Position numbers and translations under genes: made by a program. Source: Dietzia sp. JS16-p6b (GTDB lineage: Bacteria; Actinomycetota; Actinomycetes; Mycobacteriales; Mycobacteriaceae). Taken from it: a stretch of DNA of 64,000 nt. The notes under the pieces were generated by a model that saw only the letters and a list, made by a program, of their open reading frames with translations, was not told the origin of the DNA and made no database searches. Below are positions 51,137 through 60,187 of the stretch, piece by piece; position 1 is the first letter of the stretch, and each line of letters opens with the position of its first letter. The DNA is taken from the NCBI RefSeq assembly GCF_003052165.1, contig NZ_CP024869.1, positions 2,824,001 through 2,888,000 of the forward strand, read 5' to 3'.

Positions 51137-51273
51137 GACAACCCCCAAAGATGTACGTGAAGAAAAGGTTACTTTGGGGCCTGTTGAATTATCAAGATTT
51201 CTTTCACTACGCGTCGAGTTCTATCCGGCTTCGGGTTCCGGACTACCGGCGACCAGCGCGCAGGGGTCCAGCT

Positions 51274-52410
51274 CTAGGCCCCAACCAACCTGTCACGGAA
51301 CGACTCGATCACCTGCTCTATCTCGCCGTCGGTCAGTCCGTATCCGCTCGGCAACGTGACTCCCCGCCGGAAGAGTCCTTCGGACGCACCGGTGGTGAAG
51401 GCGCGAGCGCTACCCCACACAGGCTGGAGGTGCATCGGCTTCCAGAGATGACGCCCCTCGATGTCCTGTGCGTCCAGGTGAGCGACCATCTCGTCGGCGG
51501 TCACACCGACAGCGTTTCCCAGGTCGATCGCCGTGAGCCAGCAGTTGTCGGCAGTACCGTCCACGACCTCTGCGGATCCGAGGAACCTGAGTCCCTCGAT
51601 GTCGCCGAAGGCCTCTACGTACATCGCGCGAATCTCACGTCGCCGGGACACGAATCTGTCCAGCTTTACCAGCTGCGCTCGCCCGAGTGCCGCGAGGATG
51701 TTGGACATCCGGTAGTTGTAGCCGATCTCAGTGTGCTCGTACCACGGAGCCGGCTGCCGGGCCTGAGTGGACAGGTAGCGGGCACGGTTGATCATCTCCG
51801 CATCGTCAGAGACCAGCATTCCACCCCCGGATGTGGTCATGATCTTGTTGCCGTTGAAGGAGAAGGCGGCGGCCCGCCCGTACGCGCCGGCCGCCCTTCC
51901 CTTGAACGTCGCACCGAGAGATTCGGCGGCGTCGGCGAGCATGGGAACCCCGAGTTCGGCGAGTCCGATCTCCAGGACGTCGTACTCGACGCAGCGGCCG
52001 AAGAGATCAACCGGAATCGCCGCGACGACCTCACGCCCCTCCCCCTGCAGAGTGCGGATCGCGTCGAACATGAGGTGCGGATCGACGTTTCCGTCGGACT
52101 CTCTCGAGTCCACGAACACGGCATCGGCACCGGTGTAGGCCACAGCGTTCGCCGTGGCAGCGAAGGTCATGGAGGACACCACGACACACGTGCCGGGCCT
52201 GGCCCCCAGCTCCAGCAGTGCGAGATGGAGCGCGGCGGTTCCAGAGCTGAGAGCCAACGCGTGCTGCCGCCCTGTGCGATCACAGATCTCTGCTTCGAAC
52301 GCGTCCACCTCAGGCCCCAGCGGCGTGACCCATCCGGAGCGCACCGCGCGAATCAGGGCTTCCTCCTCCTCGGGACCAACAGTCGCCTTGGACATGAGGA
52401 TGCGAGCCAT
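51274..52410 (-). CDS. DegT/DnrJ/EryC1/StrS-family sugar aminotransferase
   Basis: A 378-residue PLP enzyme of the nucleotide-sugar aminotransferase family. PLP pocket: SSGTAALHLALLELG, the DAAESLGATFKG region (Asp for the pyridine N) and SFNGNKIMTTSGGGML with the Schiff-base Lys. The C-terminal part YNYRMSNILAALGRAQL is typical. It would aminate a 4-keto sugar nucleotide, as in PglE/Pse-type routes. It diverges from the CapE-like dehydratase gene over about 150 bp. CapEFG itself does not need an aminotransferase, so a second amino sugar is likely in the polymer. Confidence 0.92.
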   Translation of the reverse strand: MARILMSKATVGPEEEEALIRAVRSGWVTPLGPEVDAFEAEICDRTGRQHALALSSGTAALHLALLELGARPGTCVVVSSMTFAATANAVAYTGADAVFVDSRESDGNVDPHLMFDAIRTLQGEGREVVAAIPVDLFGRCVEYDVLEIGLAELGVPMLADAAESLGATFKGRAAGAYGRAAAFSFNGNKIMTTSGGGMLVSDDAEMINRARYLSTQARQPAPWYEHTEIGYNYRMSNILAALGRAQLVKLDRFVSRRREIRAMYVEAFGDIEGLRFLGSAEVVDGTADNCWLTAIDLGNAVGVTADEMVAHLDAQDIEGRHLWKPMHLQPVWGSARAFTTGASEGLFRRGVTLPSGYGLTDGEIEQVIESFRDRLVGA

Positions 52411-52562
52411 GTGGAGCCTTTCGACGGGGCGTTGTGGGCCCGCTCAGTGTAGGTCTGTTTACGGTTGTCGAGTACTGCGCTGGTTCGCAATGTTCACACC
52501 TAAGCTGGCCACCGCACGAACCTTAAGACTGAGTCTGTCCCTTTACCGTAGGAGCCCGATTG

Positions 52563-53594
52563 ATGACACCCTCGCTCGCTGGTGCAACCGTCGCCATCAC
52601 CGGGGGGACCGGCTCATTTGGTTCCACCATGGCCCAGCACCTCCTGGACTCCGGGGTAGCGCAGGTCAACATCTTCAGCAGGGACGAGGCCAAGCAGGAC
52701 GCCATGCGTTCACGGCTGTCCGAGTCTCGTCTCAAGTTCTTCCTCGGCGACGTCCGGGATAGGGAGAGCGTGGAGAACGCCTTCGTCGGCGCTGACTACG
52801 TCTTTCACGCCGCGGCCCTCAAGCAGGTGCCCTCCTGCGAGTTCTTCCCTGATCAGGCCGTCAAGACCAATATTGACGGCAGCCGAAACGTGATCGCCGC
52901 AGCACACAAGCTCGGTGTGCAGTCAGTCGTCTGCCTGTCCACTGACAAAGCGGTCTATCCCGTCAACGCTATGGGCATGTCCAAGGCCCTCATGGAGAAG
53001 ACCGCCCAAGCGTTCGCACGGAACAACCCCACCTCGCCCACGACGGTGTCCGTCACTCGGTACGGGAACGTCATGTATTCCCGCGGTTCAGTGATCCCGC
53101 TCTTCGTCCGACAGATCCTTGATGGCGAGCCTCTCACCATCACCGAGGGCGCGATGACGCGCTTCCTCATGAGCTTGCAGGAGTCCGTTGACCTCGTGGA
53201 CCACGCCTTCTTCCACGCCGAGCCCGGCGACCTCTTTGTCAAGAAGGCTCCGGCCTGCACCGTGCACACGCTCGCGCGAGCCACCGCCAAGGTGATGGGC
53301 GTCGACGAACCCGAGATCATCTCCATCGGCATTCGCCACGGCGAGAAGATGTTCGAGACCCTCCTCGCGCGCGAGGAAATGGCCAAGGCCACAGACCAGG
53401 GCGATTATTACCGGGTGCCCCTCGACGCCCGCTCGTTGCAGTATTCCGTCTATGTGGAGGAGGGCGACTCCGAGGCGCCTCACGCCGACAGTTTCGACTC
53501 CGACAACACCCAGCAGATGTCGGTTGACCAGACAGCCGAACTGATCGCCGGCCTGCCCGAGATGCGCGAGGTTCTGGAGAGGATGAACCGATGA
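52563..53594 (+). CDS. capE: UDP-GlcNAc 4,6-dehydratase, CapE-like
   Basis: A 343-residue extended SDR. It has the cofactor motif TGGTGSFGS, LSTDKAVYPVNAMGMSK in which the catalytic Tyr is replaced by Met (M-x3-K), the mark of inverting C5 dehydratases of the FlaA1/CapE type, and HGEKMFETLLAREEM near the end. It makes UDP-2-acetamido-2,6-dideoxy-beta-L-arabino-hexulose. First of three genes with ATGA overlaps (capE, capF, capG). An in-frame TTG three bases earlier is the alternative start. Confidence 0.92.
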   Translation: MTPSLAGATVAITGGTGSFGSTMAQHLLDSGVAQVNIFSRDEAKQDAMRSRLSESRLKFFLGDVRDRESVENAFVGADYVFHAAALKQVPSCEFFPDQAVKTNIDGSRNVIAAAHKLGVQSVVCLSTDKAVYPVNAMGMSKALMEKTAQAFARNNPTSPTTVSVTRYGNVMYSRGSVIPLFVRQILDGEPLTITEGAMTRFLMSLQESVDLVDHAFFHAEPGDLFVKKAPACTVHTLARATAKVMGVDEPEIISIGIRHGEKMFETLLAREEMAKATDQGDYYRVPLDARSLQYSVYVEEGDSEAPHADSFDSDNTQQMSVDQTAELIAGLPEMREVLERMNR

Positions 53595-54709
53595 GGGTGG
53601 TCCTCACCGGCGCCGGTGGCTTTTTGGGGTGGCACACTCGTCTCCGCCTTGCCGCGCTCACCGATCACGACGTTCTCCCCGTCACTCGCGAGAACTGGTC
53701 CCAGTTGGGTGAGTTGGTCGCCGACGCCGACGCCGTAATTCATGTCGCCGGGGTGAACCGTGCCGAGAACGACGACGAGGTCGAGCGCGGCAACAGCCGC
53801 CTCGCGGTTGACGTGGCGAGCGCCATTTCCGCAGCTGGCAAGCCACTGCGGGTGGTCATGTCGGGCACTATTCAGGTCGATCGCGACAGCGCCTACGGAC
53901 GCGGAAAGCGCGCGGCGCAGTCGACGATCGCCTCGGCGACTACCGCGGCTGGCGGCCACTTCGTGGACGTCTGCCTCCCCAATCTCTTCGGTGAGCACGG
54001 TCGCCCCCACTACAACTCGTTTGTCGCCACCTTCGTGCACTCCACGATCTCGGGACAGGCTCCGCAGATCAACGACAATCAGGTGGAACTCCTCCACGTA
54101 CAGGCTGCCGCGCAGTCACTTCTCGATGGTCTCGACACCACCGAAACTCGGATTCGCCCCGTAGGCACCCAGACCCGCGTGGTAGCAGTATGGGACCTCC
54201 TCCAGGAGTTCCATCAATCGTATGTCCCGCTGGGCGAGTTCCCCGACTTGAGCTCCGCCTTCCGCATCGACCTCTTCAATGCCTATCGCGCGGGGCTCTT
54301 TCCCGAGCACTATCCCATCGCGCTGACTCCCCACTCCGATTCGCGAGGGTCCTTCGTCGAGACGGTGCGTTGCCGCGGTGGCGAGGGCCAGTCATCGTTC
54401 AGCACCACCGTCCCCGGCATCACTCGAGGCGACCACTATCACTTGGTCAAGATCGAACGATTTGCGGTCATTCAGGGGCAGGCTCGGATCAGTCTGCGCA
54501 GAATGTTCCACGACGAGGTCCTGGACTTTGACGTGACCGGCGACCGGCCCGTGGCGATCGACATGCCAGTCGGCTGGGTACATAACATCACCAACACCGG
54601 TAGCGACACGCTTCTCACCCAGTTCTGGAGCCACGAACTCTTCCGCCCGGAGGCGCCGGATACGTTCCCCGAGCCGGTCCTCCTGACCTCAGTGGAGGAT
54701 GCGCGATGA
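53591..54709 (+). CDS. capF: CapF-like bifunctional epimerase/reductase with cupin domain
   Basis: A 372-residue protein. The N-terminal 240 residues are an extended SDR (VLTGAGGFLGWHTRLRL, DAVIHVAGVNRA, YGRGKRAAQ for the Tyr-Lys pair). The C-terminal 120 residues are a cupin (HSDSRGSFVETVR, GITRGDHYHLVKIERF) with His ligands for a metal. This is the layout of CapF, which epimerises at C3 with the cupin and reduces C4 with NADPH. Coupled to capE and capG. Confidence 0.93.
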   Translation: MRVVLTGAGGFLGWHTRLRLAALTDHDVLPVTRENWSQLGELVADADAVIHVAGVNRAENDDEVERGNSRLAVDVASAISAAGKPLRVVMSGTIQVDRDSAYGRGKRAAQSTIASATTAAGGHFVDVCLPNLFGEHGRPHYNSFVATFVHSTISGQAPQINDNQVELLHVQAAAQSLLDGLDTTETRIRPVGTQTRVVAVWDLLQEFHQSYVPLGEFPDLSSAFRIDLFNAYRAGLFPEHYPIALTPHSDSRGSFVETVRCRGGEGQSSFSTTVPGITRGDHYHLVKIERFAVIQGQARISLRRMFHDEVLDFDVTGDRPVAIDMPVGWVHNITNTGSDTLLTQFWSHELFRPEAPDTFPEPVLLTSVEDAR

Positions 54710-55839
54710 AGGTTATGACCATCGCCGGAACACGGCCGGAACTCATCCGGCTGGCACGGGTGATCCACCGACTGGACGCCACGCCGGGTATCGAGCACGT
54801 GTTGGTGCACACCGGGCAGAACTACGACTACACGCTCAACCAGGTCTTCTTCGACGACCTCGGGATACGCCAGCCCGACCACATGCTCGGGGTGGATACG
54901 TCGAGCCTCGGTGCAGTGCTCGGGGGAACGCTGATCGCTGCCGAAAGGGTCATGCGAGAAGAGTTACCGGAGGCCGTTCTCGTTCTAGGTGACACCAACT
55001 CGTGCATCGCCGCGCTCATGGCGCGTCGACTGCGGATTCCGACCTATCACATGGAAGCCGGGAACCGTTGTTTTGATCTCAATGTTCCGGAGGAGACGAA
55101 CCGACGAATGGTCGATCACGTTTCTGACTTCAACCTCGTCTACACCGAGCACGCCCGACGGAACCTTCTCGCGGAGGGCCTGCACCCACGCCGCCTCCTC
55201 AAGACCGGCTCGCCCATGCGCGAGGTCCTCAACGCCTACCGTGATCAGATCGACGCGTCCAGCGTCCTCGCCCAGAAGGATCTGACGGAGGGCGAGTACT
55301 TCCTCGTCTCCGCACACCGCGAGGAGAACGTAGACTCACCTGACCGACTACGAATGCTCCTCGAGTGCCTCACCGCAGTCCACAGGCACTTCGGTAAGCA
55401 GGTCTTCGTGTCCACACATCCGCGAACCCGAAAACGGCTCGAGGCGCTTCCGGACTGGTCCGAGCCCGAGGGCATCACGTTTTCCGAGCCACTGGGATTC
55501 CACGACTACAACAAGCTTCAGTTGTCAGCCGCATGCTGCCTGTCGGACTCCGGCACCATCGCGGAGGAGTCATCAATCCTCGGCTTCCCTGCGGTCACGC
55601 TCCGCGAATCCATTGAGCGCCCCGAAGCGCTGGACACCGGCGGCATCATGATGACCGGACTCAGAGCAGACGACGTGGTTGCTGCCGTGCAGCTCGCAAT
55701 GGATTCCGGTTTCACCCGAGACGGCGTCGGGCCACTCACACCGGATGACTACCTCATCGACAACACCTCGGAGCGGACGGTCAAGTTCATTCTCTCGACA
55801 GCCCACCGGCACCACCAATGGGAGGGGGTGCGCCAGTGA
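54706..55839 (+). CDS. capG: UDP-N-acetylglucosamine 2-epimerase family, CapG-like
   Basis: A 377-residue enzyme of the WecB family. Segments TIAGTRPELIRLARVI, VLVLGDTNSCIAAL, HMEAGNRCFDLNVPEETNR, SAHREENVDSPDRL and CLSDSGTIAEESSILGFPAVTLR cover the active site. As the third step after CapE and CapF it converts the N-acetyl-L-6-deoxytalosamine form to UDP-N-acetyl-L-fucosamine by C2 epimerisation. Normal GC content up to its stop; the following DNA is AT-richer. Confidence 0.93.
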   Translation: MKVMTIAGTRPELIRLARVIHRLDATPGIEHVLVHTGQNYDYTLNQVFFDDLGIRQPDHMLGVDTSSLGAVLGGTLIAAERVMREELPEAVLVLGDTNSCIAALMARRLRIPTYHMEAGNRCFDLNVPEETNRRMVDHVSDFNLVYTEHARRNLLAEGLHPRRLLKTGSPMREVLNAYRDQIDASSVLAQKDLTEGEYFLVSAHREENVDSPDRLRMLLECLTAVHRHFGKQVFVSTHPRTRKRLEALPDWSEPEGITFSEPLGFHDYNKLQLSAACCLSDSGTIAEESSILGFPAVTLRESIERPEALDTGGIMMTGLRADDVVAAVQLAMDSGFTRDGVGPLTPDDYLIDNTSERTVKFILSTAHRHHQWEGVRQ

Positions 55840-55955
55840 GTCGTTAACTTCAAAGGCGAAGCAGAAAACCAAGTAAAACACAATAAAGAAGACGGGTTGG
55901 CCAAGATCCTAAGAAGAGATCAAACAACGCCGAACAAAGTTCACCATCAGAGAAG

Positions 55956-56123
55956 TTGAACAACCGGTTCCTGAAGATCGGCGAATTCACCCTCGTCTCG
56001 CCCGACACGCTGTTCAACTATCATCCACAGACCCACCGAGCATCGACACTCTCAACGACGAAAATCGAGGTCGATCAAACTCCGAGGACAAACGTTGCAC
56101 GAAGTGGACGAGAGATAACATGA
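55956..56123 (+). CDS. Short frame of 55 residues, possible gene remnant
   Basis: From a TTG codon the frame reads NNRFLKIGEFTLVSPDTLFNYHP and continues open to a TGA that overlaps the start of the glycosyltransferase gene (ATGA). The frame is open further upstream to 55887 without another start. The middle looks like real protein, but the start codon is weak and the rest is low complexity. It may be the tail of a broken gene at the edge of the low-GC cassette, or a short coupled frame. The rest of the 280-base gap shows nothing. Confidence 0.3.
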   Translation: MNNRFLKIGEFTLVSPDTLFNYHPQTHRASTLSTTKIEVDQTPRTNVARSGREIT

Positions 56124-57112
56124 CGAAAAACATCTCCAAGTATAGATTTGACTATTCTGGGAACTGGTCAGGCGGGGGCCAAGCATTCCTCAATAATGCG
56201 CGGCACGCCGAATCTCGTCACCCGATCCTCTCGGGCGATCGATCCAGCACAACGCTAGTACCGCGAAACTATCCTGGCCTCACGCACTTACGCAGCGGGG
56301 ACTACGTCTTAATCCCCCAGAACGCATGGCCATGGAACCTCAAGTGCGAAACCCCGGAAGAGGCAAGAATAGCGCTGGGCCTTCGAATCGCTTCCACACT
56401 AGCAATGAAGCGCGCTCACGGCATTGTCAGAATATCGACAACAATCCCTACCGGTCCAGCGGGGAAACCCAGCTCCCCGATTATTCATAACGTACTCGAT
56501 TCTGGATTTGAAGAAGCGCTGGCGGAAGTAAAGAATACGAGCATAGCCTCAGCCCTCGACAAGTTTGTCTGCGTTGGGTCCACGTTCTCATACAAGAACA
56601 TGGACCGACTTGCTCGCGCATACAAGCTATATCGAGATGGGGGAGGAACGGTTGGACTCTACTGGGCTGGCGCAGAATCGAACCAGAAGGTAGCGCGCCG
56701 AATTCAATCGACGCTTGGAGGCTTATCGGACGTATCGATAGTAGGGTCGACGATCAGCCGGATTGAAGCCCTAGCGGCTATGCGTGACGCGCACGCCGTA
56801 ATCCTGCCATCACTCGTAGAAGCCTCGCCACTCACCGCACTTGAGGCTACCTTTGCCAACCCAAACGTAATTTTATCCGACATACCTGGACACCGTGAAG
56901 TGTTCGGTTTCGATCACCCCGCCCCCAATGGCGCATACTTCACGCCAACTTCTGATGGCGATCTTGCCCGCCGACTGTGGGAGGCCGGCAATACTCCGCT
57001 GACTGCCGCACATGCTTCGCTGAACTCGTATGAGTACAGAGAAAGCGAGCGAGTGAGGTGGGGAAACCAAATAGTAGAATGGCTGGGAAAGCTAAACGCT
57101 TGCCACTCCTAG
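56120..57112 (+). CDS. Glycosyltransferase, GT4-like
   Basis: A 330-residue protein. The C-terminal domain has the GT-B pattern: CVGSTFSYKNMDRLARAYKLY, GLYWAGAESN, the SIVGSTISRIEALAAMRDAHAVILPSLVEASPLTALEATFANPNVI region (family E-x7-E) and ILSDIPGHREVFG. The N-terminal half is short and atypical, so it may use an acceptor bound to a partner. It would add a sugar to a lipid-linked oligosaccharide. Lower GC than capEFG. Ribosome-binding site GAGAG precedes the ATG. Confidence 0.82.
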   Translation: MTKNISKYRFDYSGNWSGGGQAFLNNARHAESRHPILSGDRSSTTLVPRNYPGLTHLRSGDYVLIPQNAWPWNLKCETPEEARIALGLRIASTLAMKRAHGIVRISTTIPTGPAGKPSSPIIHNVLDSGFEEALAEVKNTSIASALDKFVCVGSTFSYKNMDRLARAYKLYRDGGGTVGLYWAGAESNQKVARRIQSTLGGLSDVSIVGSTISRIEALAAMRDAHAVILPSLVEASPLTALEATFANPNVILSDIPGHREVFGFDHPAPNGAYFTPTSDGDLARRLWEAGNTPLTAAHASLNSYEYRESERVRWGNQIVEWLGKLNACHS

Positions 57113-57150
57113 CTCCTAGCCGCAAGCCATTAGACAAAGAAGGGAATCTC

Positions 57151-57999
57151 ATGCTCTCACCCGTCAGATCCCGCACACGTAAACTAGCTCGTGACGCCGC
57201 CGTGAGCGCTCTAGCTCGCGCCAACTCAATGAGAGGCTACACAGACAAGGCCTTAACCCTCCCTGTAATACATTTTCCATACCTACACGCCACGCCACTC
57301 GGCGAGGCTGGAAAGTTCAGAGACCTTCTACAAGCTATCAGCAAAACACACCATTTAATCTCTTACTCGGAAGCAGTGACAAAAGTACTCGAAGGGCCAA
57401 TCGATAAACCATATGCCTCATTTAGTTTCGATGACGGCTTTAAAAGCAACCTCCTAGCTGCAAGAATTCTTGAAGAGTTCGGGACAACCGGGATGTTCTT
57501 CGTCCCGACTAATGCAGTCGGCATACCGTCCGTTGTCCAGGCTCGAGAGTTCTTCAAGTTCGACGACGGCTGCGACGAGCCCGTCATGACGTGGGAGGAT
57601 CTCGAGTCACTTCGATCTCGCGGGCACGAAGTCGGCAATCACACAATGAACCACGTGACGTTATCTCGGATCTCGCGGAACCAGGCCGTTGAAGAGATCC
57701 ACTCTGCGGCCGCGGCACTTCGCGCGAAACTCGGCAGCTGCGAGCACTTCGCTTGGCCTAACGGCCGATTCTTCCACTTCGAGCAGAGTCTCATCGACGA
57801 GGTCTTCTTGGCAGGACATACAAGTTGTGCTTCAGCCGAACGTGGTGCCCATTCGGTAGTGCATAGCGGCTCAAGCGACGAGCTCTGCATCCGACGAGAC
57901 CACATAAGAACCTCTTGGCCGCTCGAGGTGAACAAGTACTTTCTTGGAAAGGCTGCCGCGGCCGCTTCGAAAAAATCGAACACTTACCCAGGCTTCTAG
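57151..57999 (+). CDS. Polysaccharide deacetylase
   Basis: A 282-residue NodB-type deacetylase. Motif 1 is SFSFDDGF (D-D of the base and metal site) and motif 2 GHEVGNHTMNH (the two metal His). Later motifs are degenerate (WPNGRFFHF). No signal peptide, so it may act on cytoplasmic lipid-linked sugars or on a membrane-anchored partner. The ATG at 57151 follows AGAAGGGAATCTC; an upstream ATG at 57058 is possible but overlaps the previous gene. Removes N-acetyl groups of a repeat-unit sugar. Confidence 0.85.
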   Translation: MLSPVRSRTRKLARDAAVSALARANSMRGYTDKALTLPVIHFPYLHATPLGEAGKFRDLLQAISKTHHLISYSEAVTKVLEGPIDKPYASFSFDDGFKSNLLAARILEEFGTTGMFFVPTNAVGIPSVVQAREFFKFDDGCDEPVMTWEDLESLRSRGHEVGNHTMNHVTLSRISRNQAVEEIHSAAAALRAKLGSCEHFAWPNGRFFHFEQSLIDEVFLAGHTSCASAERGAHSVVHSGSSDELCIRRDHIRTSWPLEVNKYFLGKAAAAASKKSNTYPGF

Positions 58000-58171
58000 C
58001 TTGAGGATTGGCTAGCTGAGTCAGCTGCGAGCCGCAGCGAGGGAGCGGGCTGGAAGACCCCTTTAGCTCGGTACTTAGCTACCAGAAGCGGGCTACACAA
58101 CACATTGATTAAGCATTCCCCCTTTTCGGCTAGCCGGCATTCTAGAATACGCACTAACCCGAATACTTCGA

Positions 58172-59134
58172 TCAGAACGTATCAATATCAGCGGCCATCA
58201 AGCCGCAATTAATCAATCCGGTCCCTGCCACCGGAAATCGCAGTCCAAGATTCAGCGAACGTCTAGGCTGCACAATGAAACCCATACGCCTCAGTGGTCG
58301 GTAATTTGGGTGGACAGTACTGGTCCAGCTTACAACCAAATCCGGCTTCTCACGCATTATAACACTCCGGACTAGACTCTTGACTGATGCGGATCCAGGC
58401 CACACATCGCCAATTAGCAATTCGAGTAGATTGCCCCTTTGGCGCAGTCGGTATACGACATAGCCGTCGGTTGGGTTTCCGAACCACTGATAGATGTCCG
58501 ATGCGAAACGCCATTCAAAGAACTCGTGTGTATAGACGGTGTGCATCGACCCAACACACTTCGACGCCCTCTTCAGAAGAAGGCCCCGAACGTCTTCAAA
58601 ATCCGGTCGCCGCGTAAGTCTAGACTCACCAGGCGTTCGCGGCTGGATCCGGCCGCCAATCATCTGCCGTATTGCCCGCCCAAGCCGAACCGGTAACACC
58701 ATACTACGCAGAGTAGTTGAATAGTTCCATCCTAGCTTTTCGTACCCGGCCCGCGACGCAGCGACTGACACGTTGAAAACAACCGGAACATTCTCGCGGT
58801 CGACTTCCTCTAGGAACTTCACAGTCATACGACTAAACAGGCCTTGCCTGCGAACTGAGGGGTGCACCGCCGTACCATGCAGCTGAATTGCACGGATAAC
58901 TTCTCCGCTACCTAGGTCGACACTCCAAAACATACCACCGCGAACACCGAGAAATTCTCCATTCTCACCTACCGCAACCACCAGAGGAGCGCGGCCCAAA
59001 GGATTGCCACCAAACGCCCACTTTGCTTTCTGTTCGCGGCCGACGCTCTCCCTCGGCCACACTTCATTGTGCAAATCGACTATACGTGCCAGAACGGCCT
59101 CGTTGGCTTCGGCAGTCACGATCTCTAGTTTCAT
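58172..59134 (-). CDS. GNAT-type acetyltransferase
   Basis: A 320-residue protein of the two-domain GNAT type. The acetyl-CoA loop is HPSVRRQGLFSRMTVKFLEEV with the preceding strand IRAIQLHGTAVHP. A second half (GNLLELLIGDVWPG, SLVRSVIMREKPDLVVSW) is a GNAT-like repeat, as in FemX/PseH-related and polysaccharide-modifying acetyltransferases. Likely acetylates an amino-sugar. Last gene of the minus-strand polysaccharide operon, 140 bp after the sulfotransferase. Confidence 0.8.
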   Translation of the reverse strand: MKLEIVTAEANEAVLARIVDLHNEVWPRESVGREQKAKWAFGGNPLGRAPLVVAVGENGEFLGVRGGMFWSVDLGSGEVIRAIQLHGTAVHPSVRRQGLFSRMTVKFLEEVDRENVPVVFNVSVAASRAGYEKLGWNYSTTLRSMVLPVRLGRAIRQMIGGRIQPRTPGESRLTRRPDFEDVRGLLLKRASKCVGSMHTVYTHEFFEWRFASDIYQWFGNPTDGYVVYRLRQRGNLLELLIGDVWPGSASVKSLVRSVIMREKPDLVVSWTSTVHPNYRPLRRMGFIVQPRRSLNLGLRFPVAGTGLINCGLMAADIDTF

Positions 59135-59275
59135 GCCATCAGTATTGCATATTGCTCCCTAACGGACACGGGACTACTGGAAGAAAGACGTCAACCGGAC
59201 TTAGATCTCTGATAGTTTCAGATCTGACCGATCTTTCCAGCCAGCTCCCTGCACCCGGGGTTTGGCTATTAATCG

Positions 59276-60187
59276 CTACCGTAAGAGCAAGAGCACCGGC
59301 CAGGCGATCAAGAGCACGAGCCACCGATCAGGTAAAGAAAGCTCGCGTTTCCACCTGTCATCCCGTCTTATATCTCGATCAGCACCGCCCATACGCGCGG
59401 GGTTGCCAGTGACAATGTGCCCTGACGCCATCATCGCAGAGCCGCGCGGAACACCGGTTGAGCGTGAGAGTTCTGATACGACTGATATCGGATCCGACGA
59501 CAGATCCTCATACCAAACTCGGTGATAGGTACCCAGGACACGACCAGTCAGCCAAACCGCCAAGTTAGATGCCGCCCAATAGAGCACACTTGCAATCAAG
59601 CGATTGCCTGGGGGTAACCAGAATGGCTCATCGCCAGTCTTAGTGAGTGACCTTCGTTCCGAATTGGCCACAGCACGAGCATCGCGAACGATGTGGAACA
59701 ATTCCAGGTGGACCCTCGGCATACCGTGAGTAAGTACAGCTAGCGGTGGCAGCTTGGATGAATCGACCAGTACGGATGCCCCAGACACCTGGGCAATGCA
59801 CACGTACAAATACTGCATAGTGTCAGCGAAGCGCAGAATCTCCGGGTCGACAGGCCGATTCTTTCGGGAAGCGCCCTTGAGTAACTCAATCGTTCTCCGG
59901 GTGCGCAACACACGCTTGCCCATCTCCGCCATTTCTGTGAAATCCAGATCGGGATACTGCTCAAACAGCAACGCCGAAACGCCCTGCCAGAGAGGGCAGG
60001 ACCGAGCTGTGGCACCACAAGAGCACGCTCGGTCCCTCTCAAGAGCGATCCAGATTCCCGACAGCTCACCGACAGCGAGAACGTTCTCAAACGCGCCCAG
60101 CATCTCGCAGAGCAAAGTCGTACCACTTCGCTTCCACCCGCCTATATACCAGACATCTACCTCTGCATTGCGGTCACGGTCAATCAA
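59276..60187 (-). CDS. Sulfotransferase (PAPS-dependent), membrane-tethered
   Basis: A 303-residue sulfotransferase. The PAPS 5'-phosphosulfate loop is GGWKRSGTTLL near residue 16 and the 3'-phosphate site is FHIVRDARAVANSERR. A cluster of cysteines ACSCGATARSCPLW lies between. The C terminus is a hydrophobic segment (RWLVLLIAWPVLLLLR), which would hold it at the membrane. It would transfer sulfate to the glycan. Starts inside the flippase stop (ATGA overlap). Confidence 0.85.
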   Translation of the reverse strand: MIDRDRNAEVDVWYIGGWKRSGTTLLCEMLGAFENVLAVGELSGIWIALERDRACSCGATARSCPLWQGVSALLFEQYPDLDFTEMAEMGKRVLRTRRTIELLKGASRKNRPVDPEILRFADTMQYLYVCIAQVSGASVLVDSSKLPPLAVLTHGMPRVHLELFHIVRDARAVANSERRSLTKTGDEPFWLPPGNRLIASVLYWAASNLAVWLTGRVLGTYHRVWYEDLSSDPISVVSELSRSTGVPRGSAMMASGHIVTGNPARMGGADRDIRRDDRWKRELSLPDRWLVLLIAWPVLLLLR

